Notes: a model not told the origin generated them from the sequence alone. 64,000 bases of DNA from Cryobacterium sp. MLB-32 (GCF_000738085.1 NZ_JPRS01000013.1:20282-84281), one strand, 5' to 3'; numbered from the stretch's first letter, positions 1-9,719 are shown. Translations and numbers: made by a program.

Positions 1-722
1 TGCGCGGGGTCTCCTTCGAATACCGGCACCAGCGTCCAGAATCCGAGTGGAAGAAGTGGTTCGACGGCATGATCGTCGTCGGGTCTGCCGTCCCGGCGCT
101 GCTCTGGGGCGTCGCGTTCGCCAATGTGGTTCGCGGTGTGCCGCTTGACGCGAACTTCAACTACTCGGGCAGTTTTTTTGACCTGCTGAACCCGTACGCC
201 CTTCTGGGTGGGCTCACGACCCTGCTGCTCTTCTTCACGCACGGGGTGATATTTGTGTCGCTGAAGACTGAAGGCGACATCCGTGTGCGGGCCAGGGCCG
301 TGGCGATCAAGGCCGGAATCGTCACGATCGTCGTGGCTGCGTCATTCTTGATCTGGACCACCTTCGCCTTCGGCACTCTGTCGTCCGGCGTGCTCGCCCT
401 CGTTGCTGCACTGACCCTCGTGGGTGCTTTCGTTGCGAACCTGCGCGGGGCCGAACGGTGGGCCTTCGGCCTCATGGCCGCGACCATCGGTCTGGCCGTA
501 CTCACCCTGTTCGCCTCGCTTTTCCCGTTCGTCATGCCGGCCAGCAACGACCCGGCGAACAGCCTGACGATCATCAATGCGGCGTCGTCCCCGTATACCC
601 TGACGGTGATGAGTTGGACCGCTCTGATTGGCATGCCGGTCATCCTCGGCTACCAGGGATTTACCTACTGGGTCTTCCGCAAGCGCATCGGTCGCGCGCA
701 CATTGAGGCCGCCGTACACTAA
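1..722 (+). CDS. cydB: Cytochrome bd ubiquinol oxidase subunit II, 3' part
   Basis: This is the C-terminal part of CydB, the second membrane subunit of the cytochrome bd quinol oxidase, which reduces oxygen to water at the cytoplasmic membrane. The open frame runs in from the left edge, so the start is outside the window. The visible protein begins with RGVSFEYRH, typical of the CydB mid-region. It contains several hydrophobic segments (for example around GGLTTLLLFFTHGVIFVSL) and ends at a TAA directly followed by the ATG of cydD. The adjacent cydDC genes support the call and suggest one cyd operon. An internal ATG at 69 is not the real start. Confidence 0.95.
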   Translation, partial: RGVSFEYRHQRPESEWKKWFDGMIVVGSAVPALLWGVAFANVVRGVPLDANFNYSGSFFDLLNPYALLGGLTTLLLFFTHGVIFVSLKTEGDIRVRARAVAIKAGIVTIVVAASFLIWTTFAFGTLSSGVLALVAALTLVGAFVANLRGAERWAFGLMAATIGLAVLTLFASLFPFVMPASNDPANSLTIINAASSPYTLTVMSWTALIGMPVILGYQGFTYWVFRKRIGRAHIEAAVH

Positions 723-2372
723 ATGCTCGTGCGACCACTGGATCCCCGACTGCTGCGTTACGCGACCGCTGCACGCTGGTTTCTCTTCGTTGGAGCGGTG
801 CTGGGCTTGGCCCAGACGCTCATCGTCGTCGCGTACGCGTGGTTGCTCAGTCGGGTGATCACCCTCGCCATCGACGGCCGCTCGATTGATGAACTCAGCC
901 CCAGTATTGCGGCTCTTGCCGTCATCGTCGGGCTGCGGGCTCTCGTCGTCTGGTTGCTCGACGCGGCCGCCACCCGTGGTGCGGCACAGGTGAAGACACA
1001 ATTGCGCACCCAGGTGCTCGCCCGCGTCGCCGAGCGTGGCCCCGAGTGGGTGTCCGGTCGGCAGGGCGTTCGTCTTGCGACAACGGTCACCTCCGGGCTC
1101 GACGCCCTCGACAACTACTTCGCGAGGTACCTGCCACAGCTTCTGCTCACCGTGATTGCCACCCCGATTCTGGTGGCGGTCATGCTCGCCAACGATCTGG
1201 CGAGCGGTATCACGGTCATCATTGTCTTGCCCCTGATCCCCGTGTTCATGGTACTGATCGGCAGGGCGACCCAGTCCGTTCAGCAGAACCAATGGGATGC
1301 GCTGCAGCGCCTGGGATCGGGCTTTCTCGACGTTGTCGGCGGGCTCGGCACCCTGAAGATCTTCGGGCGTGAGCGGCGTCAATTCGTGCGCCTGCGCACG
1401 ATCACCGAGGATTATCGCCAGCGCACCATGAAGGTGCTCCGCGTGTCTTTCCTGAGCGGCTTCGTGCTCGAGCTGGCGGCCAGTCTGTCAGTGGCCCTGA
1501 TCGCCGTCTCGGTGGGTCTGCGCCTCGTCGACGGTTCCCTGGTTCTCTCCGTGGGGCTCTTCGTGTTGTTGCTTGCCCCGGAGGCATTCCTGCCGATCCG
1601 ACAAGTGGGTGCCCAGTTCCATGCGGCGGCAGACGGCCTCGCGGCCGCAGGCGATGTCTTCGCCATTCTCGACGACGACGCCAGCGATGGGGCGTCCATC
1701 CCGAATGCGGTGTCCATGACCGATCCCGGTACGGCGGCCAGTGCCCTCCACCTGCATTCGCTCACGGTACGACGACAGGGCACGCCGGTCATCGACGGCC
1801 TCGACGCCGAATTCAGATCCGGCCACATCTCGGTGATCAACGGGGTCAGTGGTGCCGGAAAATCGACGCTCGTCGGGGCCCTCCTCGGCTTCGTGCCGTA
1901 CGACGGTGAGGTGCGGCTCGGTGATTGGACGATAACACCGGGCAGTCCGCGCAGCTGGTTGGCGTGGTCAGGGCAGCGTCCGGGGCTGATGTCGGGCACG
2001 GTGGCGCACAACGTCGCCTTAGGAGAGGCCGCCGTGGATTCCGCCGCGCTCGAGACATCGCTCGACTGGGCAGGCTTGTCCGGCCTGTCGACGGCCACCC
2101 GGCTCGGCGTGAACGGCGCAGGGCTTTCGGGCGGTCAGGCTCAGCGCCTCGCGGCGGCCAGAGCCATCTATCGCGCGCTGGTGCACGGGTGCGCCGTGGT
2201 GGTGTTCGACGAACCGAGTTCCGCCCTGGACGCCGCGGCAGAGCTGGATCTGCTGCGGGGCCTTCGCCGGCTCGCCGATCAGGGGCGGATCGTCATTGTG
2301 GTGAGCCATCGGCCCGTGGTTGTCGCCGCCGCAGACCGGGTACTGACCATCCGGGAGGACGCTCATGTCTAG
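723..2372 (+). CDS. cydD: Thiol/heme ABC exporter subunit CydD
   Basis: CydD is one half of the heterodimeric CydDC exporter, which is needed for assembly of cytochrome bd and in Escherichia coli moves reduced thiols or heme across the inner membrane. The 549-residue protein has an N-terminal six-helix ABC exporter domain (about residues 20-310). A nucleotide-binding domain follows, with Walker A GVSGAGKST, signature LSGGQAQR and Walker B VVVFDEPSSALD. The ATG touches the cydB stop (TAA-ATG), and the end overlaps cydC by eight bases, so translation of all three is likely coupled. Length and order match actinobacterial cydABDC operons. Confidence 0.95.
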   Translation: MLVRPLDPRLLRYATAARWFLFVGAVLGLAQTLIVVAYAWLLSRVITLAIDGRSIDELSPSIAALAVIVGLRALVVWLLDAAATRGAAQVKTQLRTQVLARVAERGPEWVSGRQGVRLATTVTSGLDALDNYFARYLPQLLLTVIATPILVAVMLANDLASGITVIIVLPLIPVFMVLIGRATQSVQQNQWDALQRLGSGFLDVVGGLGTLKIFGRERRQFVRLRTITEDYRQRTMKVLRVSFLSGFVLELAASLSVALIAVSVGLRLVDGSLVLSVGLFVLLLAPEAFLPIRQVGAQFHAAADGLAAAGDVFAILDDDASDGASIPNAVSMTDPGTAASALHLHSLTVRRQGTPVIDGLDAEFRSGHISVINGVSGAGKSTLVGALLGFVPYDGEVRLGDWTITPGSPRSWLAWSGQRPGLMSGTVAHNVALGEAAVDSAALETSLDWAGLSGLSTATRLGVNGAGLSGGQAQRLAAARAIYRALVHGCAVVVFDEPSSALDAAAELDLLRGLRRLADQGRIVIVVSHRPVVVAAADRVLTIREDAHV

Positions 2373-4071
2373 GCTGTCCGCAGACTCCCGAGCCGTGCTC
2401 CGGCTGGCGCAGCCGCGCGCACGGCGCTTCGCGCCCGGACTCGCGGCGGGCGTGCTGAGCGCACTCTTCGCCGTTGCCTTGCTGGCTGTGTCCGCCTGGC
2501 TCATCACGAGGGCCGCCGAGATGCCGCCGATCCTGTTCCTGTCCATGGCCGTCGTCGGGGTGAGGGCCTTTGCCCTCGGACGATCGGTCTTCCGTTATCT
2601 TGAGCGCGTCGCCAGCCACGACGCCGCTTTCGCCCAGCTCTCTGAGCTGCGGCTCGGAATCTTCGCGCGTATTCTGCCGCGTGCACCGGCCGGGCTCGCG
2701 CACACCGGTCGTGGCGATCTGCTGAGCCGACTGGTGCGTGACGTCGACGACCTCCAGGACCTGCCGCTCCGGGTCGTGCAACCCCTGCTGGTGGCAGGCC
2801 TGACGGCCGCGCTGAGCGTCTGTGGAGTGTGGCTCATCCTCCCTGCCGCCGGGCTGGCCCTCCTCTGTTGCCTCGTCATCGCCGGCGTCGTCGGTACGCT
2901 CGTGGCCGGGCGACTGTCGGCGGGTTCCGAACGGACCCTCGCGCCCCTGCGCGGCGCACTCGCCGATGAGATTCTCGAGATCATCGAGAACCTTGACGTG
3001 CTGACTCTGTTCGGCGCCCTCGACGCCCGGCTGGCTTCGTTCCGCCGCCTGGACGACCGGCTTCGTCGGGCGACCCTCCGCCGTGCTCTCGGCTTCGGTG
3101 TGCAGTCCGCTGTCGTGTCACTCTGTGCCGGTTGCGCCACGATCGCGGCCCTGGTCTGGGGAGTCCCCGCCCTCGGTTTGGATCCTGCGGGGCTGAACGC
3201 TCCGGCGTTCGTGGTGATCGTGCTCGTGCCCCTCGCTGTCTTCGAGGTCTTCGGCATGATTCCGCTGGCCGCCGGTGCCTGGCGCCAGGTCCGGTCAAGC
3301 GCCGAGCGGGTCGCGTCGGTGGTGCCGCGGGAGATTCCGCGGGAGATTCCGCTTGACGAGGACCACCTGACGAGGGATGCGACGGCGGTGCCAGCGCTTC
3401 CAGGCGCCCCAGTGCTTCCGGCAGAGGGGCAGGTCGTTCTGGAACTAGACAATCTCGGAGCGCGGTGGCCGGGAGCAGCGACGCCGGCGCTGGCCGGCGT
3501 CTCGCTGCGCCTGGCGCCGGGCGATCGCGTGCATCTGGCGGGCCCGAGCGGCTCCGGCAAGACCACCCTCGCGACGACCCTGGTGCGCTTTCTGGAGTAC
3601 ACAGGGTCGTATCGGCTCGGTGGCGTCGAAGCCCGCGACCTGCCTCAGCATCGGGTGCGCGGCCTCGTCGGACTCTGCGAGCAGCGACCGTGGCTGTTCG
3701 ACGACAGCATTCGCCAGAATCTGCTGTTCGCCAGAGACACCGCAACGGACGCCGATCTCCTGGCCGTTCTGGGTCGGGTCGGGCTGGGCCCGTGGGCGGC
3801 CGCTCGCGGCGGGCTCGACGCCCGCGTGGGGGAGCGCGGGGCTCTTGTCTCGGGCGGGCAGGCCCAGCGGATCGCCCTCGCTCGTGCGTTGCTTGCCGAC
3901 TTCCCCATCCTCATCGTGGACGAGCCGACCGCCAACGTCGATACCGAGCAAGGAGAGCGGCTTGTGCGCGACATTCTGCGCGTGGCTGCCGCCGATAATC
4001 GTGCCGTGCTGTTGATCTCCCACACGCCCGTCCCCGACGATCTCATCACCGGCCGAGTGACTCTGGGCTGA
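2365..4071 (+). CDS. cydC: Thiol/heme ABC exporter subunit CydC
   Basis: CydC is the partner half of the CydDC exporter required to mature the bd oxidase. The 568-residue protein carries an N-terminal exporter transmembrane domain (about 1-310) and a C-terminal ATPase with Walker A GPSGSGKTT, signature VSGGQAQR and Walker B ILIVDEPT. The linker between the two domains contains an exact 12-base tandem duplication (3325-3348) that gives a repeated PREIPREIP. The ATG lies inside the last codons of cydD. The gene ends nine bases before the convergent dedA stop, and I see no clear terminator between them. Confidence 0.94.
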   Translation: MSRLSADSRAVLRLAQPRARRFAPGLAAGVLSALFAVALLAVSAWLITRAAEMPPILFLSMAVVGVRAFALGRSVFRYLERVASHDAAFAQLSELRLGIFARILPRAPAGLAHTGRGDLLSRLVRDVDDLQDLPLRVVQPLLVAGLTAALSVCGVWLILPAAGLALLCCLVIAGVVGTLVAGRLSAGSERTLAPLRGALADEILEIIENLDVLTLFGALDARLASFRRLDDRLRRATLRRALGFGVQSAVVSLCAGCATIAALVWGVPALGLDPAGLNAPAFVVIVLVPLAVFEVFGMIPLAAGAWRQVRSSAERVASVVPREIPREIPLDEDHLTRDATAVPALPGAPVLPAEGQVVLELDNLGARWPGAATPALAGVSLRLAPGDRVHLAGPSGSGKTTLATTLVRFLEYTGSYRLGGVEARDLPQHRVRGLVGLCEQRPWLFDDSIRQNLLFARDTATDADLLAVLGRVGLGPWAAARGGLDARVGERGALVSGGQAQRIALARALLADFPILIVDEPTANVDTEQGERLVRDILRVAAADNRAVLLISHTPVPDDLITGRVTLG

Positions 4072-4079
4072 CCGGCCGG

Positions 4080-4715
4080 CTAGTCCATGTGTCGGGACTC
4101 GCGGCGGTGCAACCATTTCTTGAGCAGCACGACGGCGAGCATGAAGACGGCGATGGCTCCAACAAAGAAATATCCCGCGAGGTGAAGCTCGGTGCTGAGC
4201 TCACGGTATCCGCCGGCCGCCGCCGAGGCGACGGAGACGTAGGCGAGGGACCACAGGACACACGCCGGCACCGTCCAGGCCATGAACGTGCGATAGCGCA
4301 TGGAGCTCATGCCGACGGTGATCGGGATCACGGAATGCAAAACGGGAAGAAAACGGGAGATGAAGACAGCGAGCCCGCCCCGGCGTTCCAGATACGTCTC
4401 GGCACGCTGCCAATTGGCCTCGCCGATTCGGGTACCCAGGCGGCTGCGCCGAATGTACGGACCGAAGTGACGACCGAGGGCGAAGCCGATGCTTTCCCCG
4501 GCTAGGGCGCCCACCACGACTGCGCTGACCAGCGCCACATATTCGGTGGGAGTGGCCACCGCCGTGCTGGCGACGATCACGATCGTGTCGCCCGGAACGA
4601 CGAGTCCCACCAGAACGGATGTCTCAAGCAGCATGCCGAGCCCGGCCAGGGTCGTGCGAAGGACGGGGTCGACGCTGGATACGGTCCCGAGAATCCAGTT
4701 GAGCATGTCATTCAT
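4080..4715 (-). CDS. DedA family membrane protein
   Basis: A 211-residue polytopic membrane protein of the DedA/SNARE-associated family. DedA proteins are linked to undecaprenyl-phosphate or other phospholipid flipping and to membrane homeostasis, but the substrate of this one is unknown. The family pattern is visible: an early hydrophobic stretch with LVGLVVPGDTIVIVAS, the GESIGFALGRHFG block, and the later RRGGLAVFISRFLPVLHSV region with its conserved arginine. It is convergent with cydC and divergent from pabB. Upstream on the minus strand, TAGCTG sits six bases before the ATG, a near match to the leaderless promoter pattern found elsewhere in the window. Confidence 0.9.
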   Translation of the reverse strand: MNDMLNWILGTVSSVDPVLRTTLAGLGMLLETSVLVGLVVPGDTIVIVASTAVATPTEYVALVSAVVVGALAGESIGFALGRHFGPYIRRSRLGTRIGEANWQRAETYLERRGGLAVFISRFLPVLHSVIPITVGMSSMRYRTFMAWTVPACVLWSLAYVSVASAAAGGYRELSTELHLAGYFFVGAIAVFMLAVVLLKKWLHRRESRHMD

Positions 4716-4765
4716 CCACTCCAGCTAGGTGTGGTTCGACGAGCATGCATGGGCACTTCCACGCC

Positions 4766-4771
4766 TAGGCT
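4766..4771 (+). promoter_or_regulatory. -10 box TAGGCT of a leaderless pabB transcript
   Basis: TAGGCT lies exactly six bases before the GTG start of pabB. This TANNNT-N6-start spacing recurs fourteen times in the window and implies transcription starting at or next to the start codon. No -35 element is evident. Confidence 0.6.
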
Positions 4772-4777
4772 GGAGGG

Positions 4778-6259
4778 GTGACTGGACAGATCCAAAGTAT
4801 TCCCCTGCCGGAATGGTGGGATCCGGAGCGCGTCTTTCAGACCCTGTACTCCGATCACCCCTATTCCTTCTGGCTCGATGCCGGTGCGAACGCTGTCTCG
4901 GGCCGGAGCTACCTTGGAGTCGCCACCGAGCACTCGCGTTTCGTCACGGCGTCGGTGGCCGACGGGACGGTGCACGTTGTCACGCCCGGGGCCCCGGGTG
5001 TCGAGGGCGTGACCATGCGAACGACGATCTTCGATTTTCTTCGGAGTGATCTTGCCGGTACAGCGCGCCCGAGGGCTACTTCTCCCGGCGTCGACGACCC
5101 GGCCAGCGGGGGCGACGATATTTTCGACGGGTCATTTCGGCTTGGGTGGGTCGGCTGGCTTGGCTACGAACTCGGGTCCCAAACCGTGGGCAGCCCCGTC
5201 CACAGTGCCGGCCACCCTGACGCGGCCCTTCTCATGGTGGACCGCGCCATCATGTTCGATCACGGCACGCGCACGGTCACGTTGCTGGCCCGATTCGGTG
5301 CCGAGCAACCGATTCAGGACTGGGCCACGGAGGTGGAATTCGCGCTGCAGACGACGCCGGAGAGGCCGCCGGCGGGACCCCCGGCATCCGCTGTCGCCCG
5401 CTGGCGTCATTCCCCGGAACGGTACGCCGAGCTCATCGCAGAGTGCCTCGTCGCCATCCGATCCGGGGATGTCTACCAGGTGTGCCTCACCAACGAGATC
5501 CGAGTGGACGGAGCTGTCGATCCGGTAGCGGCCTACCTGCGACTCCGAGAGAGCAGTCCGAGCCATCACGGTGGGTTGTTGCGTTTTGGCCAGACCGCTC
5601 TCCTGAGCGCGTCACCGGAGCAGTTCCTCCAGGTGACGCCGCACGGAGAGGTCCGCACGAAGCCCATCAAGGGCACGCGTCCTCGATCCGTGGATGCTGT
5701 CAGGGACGGAGACCTGGCACGGGAGCTTCGATCCAGCGAGAAGGAACGCGCCGAAAACCTGATGATCGTCGATCTGATGCGAAACGACCTTGGTCGGATC
5801 GCCGAACTCGGCTCCGTTGCCGTGTCGAAGCTTCTGGCGGTCGAAAGCTACCGACACGTTCATCAACTGGTCAGCACGATTGAGGCTCGTCTGGCGGCTG
5901 GAGTGACCGGGGTTGACGTCGTCGCGGCGTGTTTCCCAGCGGGCTCCATGACCGGCGCACCCAAACACAGTGCCATGGGCATCATCGACCGGCTTGAGGG
6001 CGGTCCACGCGGGCTCTACGCCGGGGCCTTCGGCTATTTCGGCCTGGACGGCGCCGTCGATCTCGCGATCATCATTCGCAGCATTGTGCTCAGTCCCGCG
6101 GGTGCATCCATCGGCACCGGCGGAGGGATCACGGCGCTCTCCGATGCGCGCGAGGAAATCGAGGAAACCCGGATCAAGGCTGCCGCGCTCCTCCTGGCCC
6201 TCGGTGCGGCTCCCGTCTCGCCGGACCGGGGGTCAGCGACAGGCAAGCGCGGTGAGTAA
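4778..6259 (+). CDS. pabB: Aminodeoxychorismate synthase component I
   Basis: A chorismate-utilising enzyme of the PabB/TrpE family, 493 residues. PabB converts chorismate plus ammonia to 4-amino-4-deoxychorismate in folate synthesis, with glutamine amidotransferase PabA supplying the ammonia. The C-terminal chorismate-binding domain shows SGDVYQVCLTNEI, PIKGTRPRS, DLMRNDLGRI and GSMTGAPKHSAM. The PIKGTRPR and MRNDLGRI forms favour PabB over anthranilate or isochorismate synthase. The GTG start is chosen because a TAGGCT hexamer lies six bases upstream. The nearby GGAGG is too close to act as a normal ribosome site. The TAA stop overlaps the next promoter-like hexamer. No pabA or pabC is adjacent. 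Confidence 0.88.
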   Translation: MTGQIQSIPLPEWWDPERVFQTLYSDHPYSFWLDAGANAVSGRSYLGVATEHSRFVTASVADGTVHVVTPGAPGVEGVTMRTTIFDFLRSDLAGTARPRATSPGVDDPASGGDDIFDGSFRLGWVGWLGYELGSQTVGSPVHSAGHPDAALLMVDRAIMFDHGTRTVTLLARFGAEQPIQDWATEVEFALQTTPERPPAGPPASAVARWRHSPERYAELIAECLVAIRSGDVYQVCLTNEIRVDGAVDPVAAYLRLRESSPSHHGGLLRFGQTALLSASPEQFLQVTPHGEVRTKPIKGTRPRSVDAVRDGDLARELRSSEKERAENLMIVDLMRNDLGRIAELGSVAVSKLLAVESYRHVHQLVSTIEARLAAGVTGVDVVAACFPAGSMTGAPKHSAMGIIDRLEGGPRGLYAGAFGYFGLDGAVDLAIIIRSIVLSPAGASIGTGGGITALSDAREEIEETRIKAAALLLALGAAPVSPDRGSATGKRGE

Positions 6260-6262
6260 CCT
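6257..6262 (+). promoter_or_regulatory. -10 box TAACCT upstream of leuS, overlapping the pabB stop
   Basis: TAACCT begins on the TAA stop of pabB and lies six bases before GTG 6269, the fixed leaderless spacing seen across the window. It would start an mRNA whose first codon opens an 18-residue frame running into leuS. Confidence 0.5.
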
Positions 6263-6268
6263 AGAGGG

Positions 6269-6325
6269 GTGGACGCCTTTACCGGGCGCACTCACGCGAG
6301 CCCCGGCTCGTCCCCACCGCAATGA
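6269..6325 (+). CDS. Putative leaderless 18-residue upstream ORF coupled to leuS
   Basis: GTG at 6269, six bases after TAACCT, opens a frame encoding [18 protein letters not shown] (initiator read as Met). It stops at TGA 6323-6325, inside the leuS start (ATGA overlap). The peptide has no leucine and no membrane or signal character, so classical leucine attenuation is unlikely. A role as a ribosome delivery ORF that couples initiation to leuS is more plausible. The alternative is that this is simply the untranslated start of the leuS mRNA. It is proposed from spacing alone. Confidence 0.4.
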   Translation: MDAFTGRTHASPGSSPPQ

Positions 6326-8934
6326 ATGAGAGCCCCGTGGCACACGAGCACGACACCGTCCCTTTGCACGACACCGTCCACCCGCACGAGGACAGTGACG
6401 AAGAGATGTACGACTTCGCGGCCATTCAGGCCAAGTGGCAACCGATCTGGGAAGACCTGAAGCCGTTCAGCACGAGCGACGCCGACGACACCCGACCGCG
6501 CAAGTACGTGCTGGATATGTTCCCGTACCCGTCGGGCGACCTGCACATGGGGCATGCGGAGGTCTACGCTCTCGGCGACATTGTGGCGCGCTACTGGCGC
6601 CACCAGGGATTCAACGTGCTCCACCCCATCGGCTGGGATTCTTTTGGCCTGCCCGCCGAAAATGCCGCCATCAAACGCGGCATTGACCCGCGCGGCTGGA
6701 CCTACGACAACATCGCCCAGCAGAAGAAGAGCATGAAGCTCTATGCCACGAGCTTCGATTGGGACCGCGAGCTGCATACGAGCGATCCCGAGTACTACCA
6801 GTGGACCCAATGGCTGTTCCTGCAGCTGCACAAGAAGGGCCTCGCTTACCGGAAAGACAGCTGGGTCAACTGGGACCCGATCGACCAGACCGTGTTGGCG
6901 AACGAGCAGGTGCTCGCTGACGGCACGTCTGAGCGCAGCGGCGCCGTCGTGGTCAAAAAGAAGCTCACCCAGTGGTACTTCAAGATCACCGACTACGCCG
7001 ACCGACTGCTCGACGACCTCAATCAGCTTGAGGGCAGCTGGCCGGCCAAGGTGCTCAACATGCAGCGCAACTGGATCGGCCGGTCCATCGGAGCGGATGT
7101 CGAGTTCGCGATCGAGGGACGGGACGAACGGGTCACCGTGTTCACCACCCGCCCCGACACCCTCTTCGGCGCCACCTTCATGGTCGTCGCGCCGGACAGC
7201 GACCTGGCCGCAGAACTCGTCGCCGGTTCGACCCCCGAGGAGCGGGAAGCCTTCCAGGCCTACCTCGTTCAGGTGCAGCGCAGCACCGAGATCGAGCGTC
7301 AGGCGACCGACCGGGACAAGACAGGTGTGTTTCTCGGCCGCTACGCGATCAACCCGGTCAACGGAGAACGCCTGCCCATCTGGGCGGCCGATTACGTGCT
7401 CGCCGACTACGGCACCGGCGCGATCATGGCCGTACCGGCGCACGACCAGCGTGACCTCGACTTCGCCCGGGCGTTCGACCTCCCCGTGCGGGTCGTCGTC
7501 GACACCAATTCACCGGCCACCGGCATGATACCGGTGATCACCCAGGCCATGATCGACGGCACGGAAGAGCTGCCGGCGCTTGACCCGCTCAGCACCGGCA
7601 TCGCCCTGGCGGGCGAGGGCCGCCTGATCAACTCCGGCCCCCTCAACGGCCTGAGCAAGACCACGGCCATCAAGCGCATCGTCGAACAGCTCGCCGGCGA
7701 TGGGCTCGGCCGTGCCGCGAAGAACTACCGTTTGCGAGACTGGCTCGTCTCCCGCCAGCGGTATTGGGGCGCACCGATCCCGATCATCCACGGCGCCGAT
7801 GGCTCCGAGATTCCGGTGCCCGAGGACCAGCTGCCCGTGCTGCTGCCCCCGGCGGAGGGTCTCGATCTGAAGCCCCGTGGAACCTCGCCGCTGGGCGGCG
7901 CCGCCGACTGGGTCAACGTGCCGAACCCGATTGACGGCACTCCGGCGCGACGTGATGCTGACACCCTGGACACCTTCGTCGACAGCTCGTGGTATTTTTT
8001 GCGGTTCCTGAACCCGAATGATGCCACCAAGGCCTTCGACCGGTTGGAAGCCGAGAAATGGGCCCCGGTCGACCAGTACGTCGGGGGTGTCGAACACGCC
8101 ATTCTGCACCTGCTCTACGCGCGCTTCATCACGAAGTTCCTGTTCGATGAGGGCTACGTCAGCTTCACCGAGCCGTTTACCGCGCTGCTGAATCAGGGCA
8201 TGGTAATTCTCGACGGTGCGAAGATGTCAAAGAGCAAGGGCAACCTCGTCTACTTCACCGAGGAAATCGAACGCCACGGCGTCGACGCCGTGCGACTCAC
8301 GATGGCCTTTGCCGGTCCCCCCGAAGACGACATCGACTGGGCGGACGTATCCCCGGTGGGCTCGGCCAAATTCCTTGCCCGTGCTTGGCGTGTGGCGCGG
8401 GACGTGACGAGCTCCCCGGACATCGACTGGAAATCGGGTGACGGCGTTCTGCGTCGGGTGACCCATCGGTTCCTGGCCGATGCACCGGCGCTCGTGGAGT
8501 CCTTCAAGTTCAACGTTGTCGTGGCCCGACTCATGGACCTCGTCAACGCCACCCGCAAGGTGATCGACACCGGGGCAGGCCCGGCGGATGCCGCGGTGCG
8601 CGAGGCCGCCGAGGTGACGGCCATGGCCCTCAACCTGTTCGCGCCCTATGCGGCCGAGGACATGTGGCAGCACCTTGGCTACGAGCCCTGCATCGCCCTG
8701 GTCCTCTGGCGGAAGGCCGACCTCACCCTGCTCGTGGAGGAGTCGGTGACGGCGGTTGTGCAGGTGGACGGCAAGATGCGCACGCTGCTCGAGGTGTCAC
8801 CGAAGATCTCGGGGGAGGATCTTGAGAAGATGGCTCGTGAGGCCGTTCCGGTGATTCGTTCGATTGGCGACCGCGAGATCGTTCGCGTCATCGTTCGGGT
8901 ACCCAAACTCGTGTCCATCGTCACGAAGGCGTAA
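6322..8934 (+). CDS. leuS: Leucyl-tRNA synthetase
   Basis: LeuS charges tRNA-Leu with leucine. It is a class I synthetase of 870 residues, the usual bacterial length. Seen in order: the HMGH signature ([10 protein letters not shown], residues about 69-78), the editing domain with [14 protein letters not shown], the zinc-domain/catalytic region, KMSKS (AKMSKSKGN, about residue 634) and the tRNA-binding C-terminus. The first 28 residues, before [11 protein letters not shown], are rich in His, Asp and Glu and look like a non-core extension. ATG 6406 is therefore a second possible start. The first ATG is preferred because it overlaps the upstream mini-ORF stop (ATGA). Confidence 0.96.
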   Translation: MNESPVAHEHDTVPLHDTVHPHEDSDEEMYDFAAIQAKWQPIWEDLKPFSTSDADDTRPRKYVLDMFPYPSGDLHMGHAEVYALGDIVARYWRHQGFNVLHPIGWDSFGLPAENAAIKRGIDPRGWTYDNIAQQKKSMKLYATSFDWDRELHTSDPEYYQWTQWLFLQLHKKGLAYRKDSWVNWDPIDQTVLANEQVLADGTSERSGAVVVKKKLTQWYFKITDYADRLLDDLNQLEGSWPAKVLNMQRNWIGRSIGADVEFAIEGRDERVTVFTTRPDTLFGATFMVVAPDSDLAAELVAGSTPEEREAFQAYLVQVQRSTEIERQATDRDKTGVFLGRYAINPVNGERLPIWAADYVLADYGTGAIMAVPAHDQRDLDFARAFDLPVRVVVDTNSPATGMIPVITQAMIDGTEELPALDPLSTGIALAGEGRLINSGPLNGLSKTTAIKRIVEQLAGDGLGRAAKNYRLRDWLVSRQRYWGAPIPIIHGADGSEIPVPEDQLPVLLPPAEGLDLKPRGTSPLGGAADWVNVPNPIDGTPARRDADTLDTFVDSSWYFLRFLNPNDATKAFDRLEAEKWAPVDQYVGGVEHAILHLLYARFITKFLFDEGYVSFTEPFTALLNQGMVILDGAKMSKSKGNLVYFTEEIERHGVDAVRLTMAFAGPPEDDIDWADVSPVGSAKFLARAWRVARDVTSSPDIDWKSGDGVLRRVTHRFLADAPALVESFKFNVVVARLMDLVNATRKVIDTGAGPADAAVREAAEVTAMALNLFAPYAAEDMWQHLGYEPCIALVLWRKADLTLLVEESVTAVVQVDGKMRTLLEVSPKISGEDLEKMAREAVPVIRSIGDREIVRVIVRVPKLVSIVTKA

Positions 8935-8946
8935 GCGAACGCTTCT

Positions 8947-8991
8947 GCCGGCGTCGAGTCTTCCTCCACAGGCGCGCTGACCGACGCCGGC
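8947..8991 (+). terminator. Inverted repeat after leuS, possible terminator without U-tract
   Basis: GCCGGCGTCG (8947-8956) is exactly complementary to CGACGCCGGC (8982-8991), separated by 25 bases, just after leuS. There is no T-run, as is common for actinobacterial termination hairpins, so the function is uncertain. Confidence 0.35.
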
Positions 8992-9035
8992 TCACAGACC
9001 TGACCTGGCCTGCGGCGAGACCGGGCCCTCCCGCC

Positions 9036-9041
9036 TAATCT
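9036..9041 (+). promoter_or_regulatory. -10 box TAATCT of a leaderless comEA transcript
   Basis: TAATCT is followed by GTCGGG and then the comEA ATG, the exact six-base spacing seen repeatedly in this window. No ribosome-binding site lies between. Confidence 0.6.
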
Positions 9042-9047
9042 GTCGGG

Positions 9048-9719
9048 ATGCAGCCAGAACCCCACGATGACCTCGCCCGGCTGAGCCCCCGGGCCCGCAT
9101 CGCCCAACGCGGACGCCTGGGCGTCGGCGCCGCCATCGTGCTGCTGATCGCGACCCTGGTGGCGGCGGTCGTGATCTCGGCCGTGACCCAGCCGGCGGAG
9201 CGTCCGATTGGGGCGGGGCCGAGCCCGGCTGTCAGGCCACCCACGTCCGCCTTCAGCATGGCTCCTGCCGACGATTCAGTGCCGCCGACGATCTTCGTGC
9301 ACGTTCTCGGATCAGTCCATAACCCCGGGCTCTTCGAGGTGGCCGCCGGGGCTCGTGTGATGGACGCGGTCGCGCAGGCGGGTGGCCTCACCGAATCGGC
9401 GGACCAGGCCGGGATCAATCTTGCCCGGCTCCTGGCCGACGGGGAACAGGTCTACGTTCCGGCAATCGGCGAGTCCCCGGCGGTGCCGATAGCCGGGGAT
9501 GGCCAGGGGCAGGTTGGCTCACCCCCTGCCAAGGTGAATATCAACACGGCTGCGGCGGCCGATCTCGACACGCTTCCGCACGTCGGACCGATGATGGCTC
9601 AGCGCATCATCGATTACCGTACGGCCAACGGTCTTTTCAGCAGCGTCGACGACCTCCGCAACGTCACCGGAATCGGCGACAAGACGTTTGAGTCGTTGAA
9701 GGACCTGGTCACGACGTGA
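9048..9719 (+). CDS. comEA: ComEA family DNA-binding competence protein
   Basis: A 223-residue membrane-anchored DNA-binding protein of the ComEA family, which receives double-stranded DNA at the cell surface during transformation. It has one N-terminal membrane segment (about residues 25-46), a proline/alanine-rich linker, an SLBB-like domain (IFVHVLGSVHNPGLFEV, from about 83) and C-terminal helix-hairpin-helix motifs (VNINTAAAADLDTLPHVGP and LRNVTGIGDKTFESL). It overlaps comEC by four bases (GTGA), forming the usual comEA-comEC pair. Leaderless start as noted. Whether the organism is transformable cannot be judged, because no pilus genes are here. Confidence 0.9.
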   Translation: MQPEPHDDLARLSPRARIAQRGRLGVGAAIVLLIATLVAAVVISAVTQPAERPIGAGPSPAVRPPTSAFSMAPADDSVPPTIFVHVLGSVHNPGLFEVAAGARVMDAVAQAGGLTESADQAGINLARLLADGEQVYVPAIGESPAVPIAGDGQGQVGSPPAKVNINTAAAADLDTLPHVGPMMAQRIIDYRTANGLFSSVDDLRNVTGIGDKTFESLKDLVTT

